Shown: positions 1-4,235 of the stretch, in pieces
How positions within the stretch are numbered: position 1 is the first letter of the stretch
How the letters are laid out: each line of letters opens with the position of its first letter
Origin: an uncultured Ruminococcus sp.
GTDB taxonomy: Bacteria; Bacillota; Clostridia; Oscillospirales; Ruminococcaceae
Length of the DNA stretch: 5,771 nt
NCBI GenBank assembly: GCA_947177935.1
Contig: CAMWWG010000072.1
Coordinates: forward strand, 1 to 5,771
Direction of reading: 5' to 3'
Program-made: the position numbers and the translations under genes
Notes under the pieces: generated by a model
Seen by the model: only the letters and a program-made list of their open reading frames with translations
Told to the model about the DNA's origin: nothing
The model's database searches: none

Positions 1-513
1 AGAGTCCTGGGCTATCCCTATCCGGGGGGCATACAGATTGACAAGGCATCTCAGATTGGCGACAGTACAAAATACAAGCTCCCACGTCCGAAAGTTGCCG
101 GGAGCGTCCTGGATTGCAGTTTTTCCGGATTGAAAACAGCTGTTATCAATACCGTTCATCATGCGCAACAGACCGGAGAAGAGATCGACGCACCGTCCAT
201 GGCGGCAAGTCTGCAACGGACAGTTGCGGAAATCCTCACAGAGAAAACAGAAATTGCCGCTGAAATGACTGGTTACAGGACAATCGCAATAGCAGGGGGT
301 GTGTCCGCCAATTCCGGCTTACGGGATGCCATGCAGAAAATGTGTCAGTCGCACGGCTACACGCTGTATGCGCCGCCGTTGTCACTATGCGGAGACAATG
401 CCGCTATGATTGCCTGTCAGGGATCTTATAATTATCTGGCAGGGATTACAGCAGATGAGAGTCTGAATGCGTATGCTTCCGGGACACCAATCGGAGAAAT
501 GAAGATTTCATAA
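1..513 (+). CDS. tsaD: TsaD, tRNA N6-threonylcarbamoyladenosine transferase (C-terminal part, cut by the left edge)
   Basis: The frame is open from base 1, so the 170 residues seen are the C-terminal half of a protein usually about 340 long. TsaD (Kae1/Qri7 family, ASKHA fold) transfers the threonylcarbamoyl group from threonylcarbamoyl-AMP to A37 of ANN-decoding tRNAs in the cytoplasm, working with TsaB and TsaE. Visible family motifs are YPGG (residues 7-10), FSGLKTA (41-47), AGGVSANSGLR (98-108) and CGDNAAMIA (130-138). By family knowledge the Asp of the last motif (D132) is a metal ligand; the HxxxH ligands lie upstream of the window. An internal TTG at 130 is not a plausible start because conserved sequence continues in frame before it. 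The gene ends 14 bases before the next ORF and probably shares its terminator. The family call is secure. Confidence 0.96.
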   Translation, partial: RVLGYPYPGGIQIDKASQIGDSTKYKLPRPKVAGSVLDCSFSGLKTAVINTVHHAQQTGEEIDAPSMAASLQRTVAEILTEKTEIAAEMTGYRTIAIAGGVSANSGLRDAMQKMCQSHGYTLYAPPLSLCGDNAAMIACQGSYNYLAGITADESLNAYASGTPIGEMKIS

Positions 514-527
514 AGGAAGTGAGTGGC

Positions 528-695
528 ATGTGTGAGATCATGGAAGAACTGAAAAGGGATTCTATCCGGGAAAGTCAAACGGCAATTGCACAGAACATGC
601 TTGCAGAGGGGACATTCACGCTTGATCTGATTGCAAGGATTACCAAGCTGATGGTCGAGGAAGTGCAGGCACTCTCTGAGGGCAGACAGATTTAA
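528..695 (+). CDS. small 55-residue protein resembling the C-terminal tail of Rpn/PD-(D/E)XK transposase-like proteins
   Basis: A short ORF with an AAGGAAG ribosome site (about 513-519) eight or nine bases before its ATG, only 14 bases after the tsaD stop, and followed by a strong terminator 16 bases past its TAA. These three features make it a credible translated gene or remnant. The protein begins MCEIMEELKRDSIRESQ and continues with a predicted helical segment containing NMLAEGTFTLDLIARITKL. From memory, this pattern (MCE-x-ME start, then a ML-x-x-G-x-x-x-L-x-x-IA helix-turn-helix-like stretch) resembles the C-terminal tail of Rpn-type recombination-promoting nucleases and of many short clostridial ORFs. 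No catalytic residues are present, so it may be a decayed remnant or a standalone tail. Function unknown. Confidence 0.6.
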   Translation: MCEIMEELKRDSIRESQTAIAQNMLAEGTFTLDLIARITKLMVEEVQALSEGRQI

Positions 696-711
696 AAGAG
701 AATGAAACAAG

Positions 712-752
712 AAATCCCCCTGGGATGGTAACATTCCGGGGGGATTTTTTTT
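712..752 (+). terminator. intrinsic terminator of the tsaD / small-ORF transcript
   Basis: A 16-bp stem (712-727 with 732-747, two G-T wobbles) closes a GTAA tetraloop and runs into eight consecutive T (745-752). It ends the tsaD transcript and insulates pilin gene P1, whose ribosome site starts only about 21 bases later. Confidence 0.92.
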
Positions 753-759
753 GATGTTA

Positions 760-965
760 TATTTATTATTATAAGGAGGTTTTCGCAATGAAAACAAGAA
801 AAGTCAAGGGCTTTACCCTTGTCGAGCTGATCGTTGTCATCGCCATCATCGGCGTACTGGCAGCAATCCTCGTACCGTCCATGCTGGGATATGTGAAGAA
901 GTCCAAGGTTTCCGCTATGAACTCCAACGCAAAGAGCCTGTATGATGCAGTTGCTACTTCTTTGG
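760..965 (+). repeat. constant pilin head, copy 1 (leader plus first ~58 codons of P1)
   Basis: One of three near-identical blocks. Bases 763-802 are identical in all three copies, and 760-810 form a 51-bp perfect inverted repeat with 1927-1977. Over the first 174 coding bases I count 11 differences from copy 2 and 15 from copy 3. Similarity drops sharply after codon 58 (GCT ACT TCT). The upstream limit is also sharp, just after the terminator T-tract. Confidence 0.9.
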
Positions 966-1309
966 TAGAAATGGACTCTGAGGGACTTGTTCTTACTGCT
1001 GCATCAGGTGCAAATAAGGACTATACAGGTGCAACCTATAAGAAAGGCACTACTATTCCTACTTCAAATCCTAGCTCTATCGCTGATGAGGCTAATCTTC
1101 AGTACAAGATTGCCCAGTATTTTGCAGGTGTAAATTCACTCGCTGATTATAGTTTTACGGTTAAGGATATGGCTGTTGTTGGTGCATTTTGCAGTGATGG
1201 TGTTTACAAGGGCGGTCACCCGACAGGCTCTACAACAGATAACTATGCAACCTTTACATTGGCAATGGCTTGTGGTACTACTACTCCTGCTGCTCCTGCT
1301 AGTCCGTGA
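788..1309 (+). CDS. type IV pilin-like major subunit P1 (prepilin with class III signal)
   Basis: A 173-residue prepilin. Residues 1-8 (MKTRKVKG) are a basic class III leader. Prepilin peptidase should cut after Gly8, leaving Phe9 as the N-methylated first residue and Glu13 as the conserved mature Glu5. Residues 9-30 are the hydrophobic N-terminal helix that anchors the subunit in the membrane and packs the pilus core. After the constant head (to about residue 58) the body is unlike P2 and P3 over much of its length, but regains CSDGVY (135-140) and TTDN (149-152). Cys135 and Cys162 could form a D-region disulfide. The tail is TTTPAAPASP. The start has AGGAGG eight bases upstream. No pilus ATPase or platform gene is nearby, so assembly must use factors elsewhere. 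It begins right behind a terminator with no -35 box. Only an extended -10-like TGTTATATT (755-763) is seen, so it may be silent or weakly expressed. Exact role (adhesion, motility or DNA uptake) is unknown. Confidence 0.93.
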   Translation: MKTRKVKGFTLVELIVVIAIIGVLAAILVPSMLGYVKKSKVSAMNSNAKSLYDAVATSLVEMDSEGLVLTAASGANKDYTGATYKKGTTIPTSNPSSIADEANLQYKIAQYFAGVNSLADYSFTVKDMAVVGAFCSDGVYKGGHPTGSTTDNYATFTLAMACGTTTPAAPASP

Positions 1310-1340
1310 CAACATTGTTGTTAACAAAAATATAAAAGAT

Positions 1341-1379
1341 ACAGCTCTCGGAAAAATAGAATCCGGGAGCTGTTTTTTT
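1341..1379. terminator. bidirectional terminator shared by convergent pilins P1 and P2
   Basis: A 12-bp stem (1341-1352 with 1362-1373, one wobble) with a 9-base loop is followed on the + strand by a T-tract (1372-1379), which terminates P1. On the - strand the same stem is followed by a looser T-rich run (complement of about 1326-1340), serving P2, whose stop lies 33 bases away. Confidence 0.85.
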
Positions 1380-1406
1380 GTGCCATTTAAAAATTTCGTA
1401 AGAAAA

Positions 1407-1949
1407 TTAGAAAGCAGTTGTGCCATCAACAGCATATTTCAATGCGTTCTTAACATCAGCAGCAGCAAAAGTAGATTTGCTAGCATTGTCTGTTGTTGCT
1501 GTCTTTGGATAAGTACCTACATAAGCACCGTCAAAAGTTACAGCACCAGTACCAGCAGAACTTACTACTGAGAAACCAACAGCACTCAATTCTGTAATGC
1601 CATTAAAGTAATTATAAACTTTCCACCAGATATAATCATTTACTACCGCACCGCCTGTAATATCAGATGCTGTAACGTCAGCAGCAGCAGGAGCGGTAGC
1701 TGGTGCTTGATATTTACCAGCAATAGTGTAATCACCAGCTCCAATTGTATGACCTTCGGAATCAATTTCTACAATAGAAGTAGCAACTGCATCATACAGG
1801 CTCTTTGCGTTGGAGTTAGCAGCGGACACCTTGGACTTCTTCACATATCCCAGCATGGACGGCACGAGAATCGCTGCCAGTACGCCGATGATGGCGATAA
1901 CAACGATCAGCTCAACCAGGGTAAAACCCTTGACTTTTCTTGTTTTCAT
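1407..1949 (-). CDS. type IV pilin-like major subunit P2 (the copy with a consensus promoter)
   Basis: A 180-residue prepilin with the same leader and cleavage context as P1 (KG/FTLVE, Glu13) and the same hydrophobic helix (9-30). The frame is open upstream to 2069, but ATG 1949 is chosen because it follows AGGAGG by eight bases and matches the starts of P1 and P3. The body has an Ala/Pro-rich linker (QAPATAPAAA, 81-90), then YIWWKVYNYFNG (106-117) and GTYPKT (145-150), both shared with P3 and not with P1. It contains no cysteine, unlike P1 and P3. It is the only pilin here preceded by a good sigma-A promoter (2060-2088) and a structured leader of about 100 bases, so it is the best candidate for the expressed subunit. 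It is convergent with P1 and divergent from the recombinase gene. Confidence 0.94.
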   Translation of the reverse strand: MKTRKVKGFTLVELIVVIAIIGVLAAILVPSMLGYVKKSKVSAANSNAKSLYDAVATSIVEIDSEGHTIGAGDYTIAGKYQAPATAPAAADVTASDITGGAVVNDYIWWKVYNYFNGITELSAVGFSVVSSAGTGAVTFDGAYVGTYPKTATTDNASKSTFAAADVKNALKYAVDGTTAF

Positions 1950-1977
1950 TGCGAAAACCTCCTTATAATAATAAATA
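1772..1977 (-). repeat. constant pilin head, copy 2 (inverted relative to copies 1 and 3)
   Basis: Leader plus first ~58 codons of P2 on the minus strand. Bases 1935-1974 match the 40 bases common to all copies. Relative to copy 3 I count 14 differences in 174 coding bases, and 11 relative to copy 1. Its orientation makes it an inverted repeat with both other copies, which is the geometry needed for inversion rather than deletion. Confidence 0.9.
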
Positions 1978-1984
1978 AAATATT

Positions 1985-2011
1985 TTGCAATGCACCTGAT
2001 CTGCACTGCAA
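1985..2011 (-). promoter_or_regulatory. leader hairpin in the P2 5' untranslated region
   Basis: Read on the minus strand, TTGCAGTGCA and TGCATTGCAA pair over 10 bp with one G-U wobble around a 7-base loop. It lies in the inferred transcript about 35-60 bases before the P2 start codon. P1 and P3 lack it. It could stabilise the mRNA or act as a regulatory element; no known riboswitch class is recognised. Confidence 0.55.
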
Positions 2012-2059
2012 CCTGGGAATTCACCGCATATTCCGTGCCGGTGTTTTCCTTACAAATAT

Positions 2060-2088
2060 AGTATAGCACACAGGAAAAGTTTTGTCAA
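2060..2088 (-). promoter_or_regulatory. consensus sigma-A promoter for pilin P2
   Basis: On the minus strand there is a perfect TTGACA (2088-2083), a 17-bp spacer and TATACT (2065-2060). Transcription should begin near 2053, giving a leader of about 104 bases to the P2 ATG. A run of ten T (complement of 2098-2107) lies just upstream of the -35 box and could act like an UP element. It is the strongest promoter visible in the window. Confidence 0.88.
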
Positions 2089-2140
2089 TAGATTTCTAAA
2101 AAAAAAACAAACTATGAACGAATTTTTACGAAAGTGAATT

Positions 2141-2154
2141 TGAAAACGTTTTAG
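2141..2154. promoter_or_regulatory. cre/LacI-type operator-like palindrome upstream of the P2 promoter
   Basis: TGAAAACGTTTTAG contains the perfect 10-bp palindrome AAAACGTTTT with a central CG, typical of LacI/GalR-family operators. It matches 12 of 14 positions of the CcpA cre consensus TGWAANCGNTNWCA. Its centre is about 95 bases upstream of the inferred P2 transcription start, a position more consistent with activation than repression. The match is suggestive only. Confidence 0.4.
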
Positions 2155-2427
2155 GTATCCCTTTTTTCGTCAATTTGCACAAAAAATATAAAAACAGCAT
2201 GTATTTTGTTTCGCTAGCAATATCGGCGTAAATTAGAAAAATCCAGAAAAATTCGTTAATCATTTAGACATATATTCCAGCCAGTAAATTGCTGAAATCC
2301 CCTGTTTGCGTCGTTATTCTCCGTCATGATTTGTACACATCTAACGATCCGCCGTCCCATTTCGTTCATAATTTCAAAATCTTTCTGAAATATTTTTTTC
2401 ATCATCTGTCCATAATTTGAATTGCCT

Positions 2428-2464
2428 GAAATCATCCTCTATCTGTCCCCCGGAGGATGATTTC
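2428..2464. promoter_or_regulatory. perfect 12-bp inverted repeat upstream of the recombinase gene
   Basis: GAAATCATCCTC (2428-2439) is perfectly inverted at 2453-2464 with a 13-base spacer containing CCCCC. It abuts the -35 region of the candidate recombinase promoter (extended -10 at 2478-2486). It could be an operator or recombinase binding site. It is followed by only a loose T-rich run, so termination is less likely. Confidence 0.55.
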
Positions 2465-2477
2465 TGTTTGCTTTCTA

Positions 2478-2486
2478 TGCTATGAT
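2478..2486 (+). promoter_or_regulatory. candidate extended -10 promoter for the recombinase gene
   Basis: TGCTATGAT fits the extended -10 form TGnTATAAT with one mismatch in the hexamer. No good -35 box is seen at 16-18 bp. Start of transcription would be near 2493, about 43 bases before the ATG. A weaker alternative is TTGAAT (2417) with TATCTG (2440), inside the inverted repeat. Confidence 0.4.
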
Positions 2487-2535
2487 TATTTCTGCTTTTC
2501 AGCAAAAAAATTTTTTCAGAAAGGATGGTACTTTT

Positions 2536-3504
2536 ATGTATCAGAATTATCAGAAAGGCGAAATCATCACTTACAGGGCATGGCTCAGTATATGGTTGCC
2601 CACCAAAGGAGAATACATCCGGGAATCTACACTTGCCAACTATCAGCAGGCAGTCAGCAAACACATCCTTCCGGCGCTCGGAGATCTTTCCCTTGCCGAA
2701 CTCACAGAACAGAAAGTGCAGGAAACTGTCCTGTTCTGGCTCAAAGAGGGACGCTGTGACGGACAGGGGGGACTTTCTGAACGCACTGTCCGGGGCATGG
2801 TCACATTCATCAAGCTCAGTCTGAAATCCGCCGCCAAAGCAGGATACATCTCCAGAAAAGATTTTGACATCCTGTTTCCGACACAGAATCCGACAGAACA
2901 GGTGCAGACGTTCAGCAAACAGGAACAGGCAATTTTGACACAGTACATCTATCTGCACCTGACACCGAAAAATCTCGGCATTCTGTTGTGTATGCACACA
3001 GGTTTGCGAATTGGTGAATTATGTGCCTTGCAATGGAAAGATATTCACCTCGAATCTCGGACAATCACGGTCAGTAAGACACTGCAAAGAATTTTTCTAC
3101 AAGATACATCTGGCAAGCCCAGTACAAAAATCACAATCACACCGCCGAAAACAAGACATTCCGTCCGGGTAATCCCCATTTCAAGTTTATTATATCCGGT
3201 CTTGAAACATGTCCAGCCGAAAAATCCGGAAATTTATTTGCTTACCGGAAAAACATCCTGGACAGAACCGAGAACCTATCGGGATTATTACAATCGTTTG
3301 CTAAAGAAATTGGAAATTCCGCATGTGAATTTCCATGGACTGCGGCATACATTTGCAACAAGATTAATCGAAAACGGAGCAGACTACAAGACAGTAAGTG
3401 AATTGTTAGGACATGCGTCCGTAACTATCACAATGAATCTGTATGTCCATTCACAAATGGAACAGAAACGCAAAGCTGTGGAACTGTTGAATTTTTACTT
3501 CTAA
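2536..3504 (+). CDS. tyrosine recombinase / site-specific integrase (complete catalytic set)
   Basis: A 322-residue phage-integrase-family protein that would cut and rejoin DNA at specific sites through a 3'-phosphotyrosine link. Residues about 10-105 form a core-binding (SAM-like) domain, and about 125-315 the catalytic domain. The full active site is visible: Arg158 in TGLRIGEL, Lys205 in PPKTRH, His267 and Arg270 in HGLRH, His293 in LGHAS, and nucleophile Tyr303 in NLYVHS. The open frame extends upstream to an ATG at 2482, but ATG 2536 is preferred because AAAGGA lies about ten bases before it. There is no extra N-terminal arm-binding domain as in Tn916-type Int, so its size is closer to Xer, FimB or Rci-like enzymes. 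No excisionase, relaxase, phage or cargo genes accompany it. It sits between divergent pilin genes P2 and P3, suggesting local rearrangement of pilins rather than element mobility. That role is inferred. Confidence 0.95.
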   Translation: MYQNYQKGEIITYRAWLSIWLPTKGEYIRESTLANYQQAVSKHILPALGDLSLAELTEQKVQETVLFWLKEGRCDGQGGLSERTVRGMVTFIKLSLKSAAKAGYISRKDFDILFPTQNPTEQVQTFSKQEQAILTQYIYLHLTPKNLGILLCMHTGLRIGELCALQWKDIHLESRTITVSKTLQRIFLQDTSGKPSTKITITPPKTRHSVRVIPISSLLYPVLKHVQPKNPEIYLLTGKTSWTEPRTYRDYYNRLLKKLEIPHVNFHGLRHTFATRLIENGADYKTVSELLGHASVTITMNLYVHSQMEQKRKAVELLNFYF

Positions 3505-3512
3505 TTCTAATA

Positions 3513-3537
3513 CTCCTTATGTTATTATTATAAGGAG
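3513..3537 (+). promoter_or_regulatory. hairpin masking the P3 ribosome binding site
   Basis: CTCCTTAT (3513-3520) is the exact complement of ATAAGGAG (3530-3537), which contains the P3 Shine-Dalgarno core, with a 9-base loop. In RNA reading through from the recombinase gene, this would hide the ribosome site. The CTCCTTAT arm lies just outside the shared pilin leader and is absent before P1 and P2. Confidence 0.55.
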
Positions 3538-3720
3538 GTTTTCGCAATGAAAACAAGAAAACTCAAGGGGTTTACCCTGGTTGAGCTGATCGTTGTTATC
3601 GCCATTATCGGCGTACTGGCAGCGATTCTCGTACCGTCCATGCTGGGCTATGTCAAGAAGTCCAAGGTATCCGCTATGAACTCCAACGCAAAGTCTCTGT
3701 ACGATGCAGTTGCTACTTCT
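3522..3720 (+). repeat. constant pilin head, copy 3 (leader plus first ~58 codons of P3)
   Basis: Bases 3522-3561 are the 40 identical to copies 1 and 2. The next ~160 bases are about 92% identical, with mostly synonymous differences. It is direct relative to copy 1 and inverted relative to copy 2. Homology upstream stops abruptly at 3522. Confidence 0.9.
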
Positions 3721-4113
3721 CTGGTAGAGTTGGATTCCGAAGGAAATAAAGCAGCTGGTGATAAAACAACCCCCGGTGTTTATGCTCTTACTGCTAAGTA
3801 TGCGGCACCTGCTACGGCACCTGCAGCACCTGCTGCGGCAACGGGTGTTACAGCAGAAGTTGCTGCAGCTCCAACCAACGCTAGTGCATATATTTGGTGG
3901 AAAGTATATAATTACTTCAATGGTATCAAAGATTTGACAAGTGTTGGTTTCAGAGTAGAGAGCATGGCTTGCACTGGTGCAGCTTGCAGTGATGGCGTTT
4001 ACATGGGCACTTATCCGAAGACTACAACAACAGACAACGCTACTAGAGTACTTGCAGTTTCTAAAGACGTGCTTACGTATTCTACTACTGGTACAGACAC
4101 TGACCTCAAATAA
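3547..4113 (+). CDS. type IV pilin-like major subunit P3
   Basis: A 188-residue prepilin, leader MKTRKLKG with cleavage expected before Phe9 and conserved Glu13, then the hydrophobic helix (9-30). The body has a long Ala/Pro-rich linker (KYAAPATAPAAPAAA, about 84-98), IWWKVYNYFNG (116-126) and GTYPKT (154-159) as in P2, but ACTGAACSDGVY (141-152) resembles P1. Cys142 and Cys148 are unmatched in P2. The start has AGGAGG eight bases upstream. It lies 42 bases after the recombinase stop with no -35/-10 promoter between; only an extended -10-like TGTTATTAT (3520-3528) is seen. The ribosome site can be masked by a hairpin. It may be cotranscribed with the recombinase or held silent until rearranged. 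The pilin fold is clear; its adhesive target, if any, is unknown. Confidence 0.93.
   Translation: MKTRKLKGFTLVELIVVIAIIGVLAAILVPSMLGYVKKSKVSAMNSNAKSLYDAVATSLVELDSEGNKAAGDKTTPGVYALTAKYAAPATAPAAPAAATGVTAEVAAAPTNASAYIWWKVYNYFNGIKDLTSVGFRVESMACTGAACSDGVYMGTYPKTTTTDNATRVLAVSKDVLTYSTTGTDTDLK
3805..3846 (+). repeat. in-frame 21-bp tandem repeat in the P3 Ala/Pro linker
   Basis: GCACCTGCTACGGCA (3805-3819) recurs as GCACCTGCTGCGGCA (3826-3840), 14 of 15 identical with a 21-base period, so copy-number change would keep the frame. P2 has one equivalent PATAPAA stretch. Slippage could vary linker length. Confidence 0.6.
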
Positions 4114-4134
4114 AAATATTCAAAATATGAATAA

Positions 4135-4161
4135 AAAATCCTCCCTTTTCGGGGGGATTTT
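4135..4161 (+). terminator. intrinsic terminator after pilin P3
   Basis: An 11-bp stem (4135-4145 with 4151-4161, one wobble) with a 5-base loop and terminal TTTT, 22 bases past the P3 stop. It is G/C-rich at the top with A/T flanks, so it should end rightward transcription from P3. Confidence 0.85.
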
Positions 4162-4179
4162 CGTTATTAAAAGGACTAG

Positions 4180-4218
4180 AAACAGCTCCCAGGATTGCAC
4201 ACGATCCAGGAGCTGTTT
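4180..4218 (-). terminator. terminator of the leftward sigma/anti-sigma/cobO operon
   Basis: A 10-bp outer stem (4180-4189 with 4209-4218) plus an inner GGAT/ATCC stem around an 8-base loop, 18 bases past the cobO stop. T-rich sequence follows on both strands, so it may act bidirectionally. Its outer stem (ACAGCTC...GAGCTGTTTT) resembles the P1/P2 terminator. Confidence 0.75.
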
Positions 4219-4235
4219 TCTATGATTAATTAGTA

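Larger units (their letters stand above)
1950..2535. other. 586-base control region between P2 and the recombinase gene
   Basis: No convincing gene lies here on either strand; the open frames are short or are the unused extensions of P2 and the recombinase. It holds the P2 leader and promoter (1950-2088), a palindrome (2141-2154), a 12-bp inverted repeat (2428-2464) and a probable recombinase promoter (2478-2486). The part between about 2160 and 2425 is AT-rich. Apart from short TTCGTT-containing repeats (2252, 2361, and inverted at 2113) I see no recognisable structure in it. Confidence 0.7.

Noticed and set aside
2098..2107. A10 homopolymer upstream of the P2 -35 box as a slipped-strand phase-variation tract
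   Set aside because: It lies outside the promoter spacer and outside any coding frame, so length change would have little direct effect; better read as an UP-like element.
2113..2370. 10-bp inverted repeat TATGAACGAA (2113-2122) with TTCGTTCATA (2361-2370), plus a related TTCGTTAATCAT at 2252
   Set aside because: Short, widely spaced and AT-rich; matches of this size are expected by chance in a 500-base AT-rich gap. Not reported as att or recombinase sites.
2482..2535. Longer start for the recombinase at ATG 2482
   Set aside because: The ATG falls inside the likely -10 box and has no ribosome site; ATG 2536 has AAAGGA at proper spacing and gives a normal N-terminus.
2374..2997. 207-residue minus-strand open frame over the recombinase 5' half
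   Set aside because: No ribosome site or recognisable domain; antisense shadow of a clearly coding recombinase.
760..4218. The region as a prophage, integrative conjugative element or integron
   Set aside because: No structural, mobilisation, excisionase or cargo genes, no visible flanking direct repeats, and the only co-residents of the recombinase are pilins.
1341..4218. Similar ACAGCTC...GAGCTGTTTT terminators after P1/P2 and after P3 as recombination sites
   Set aside because: Loops and inner stems differ and the second belongs mainly to the cobO operon; similarity is explained by a common terminator style.
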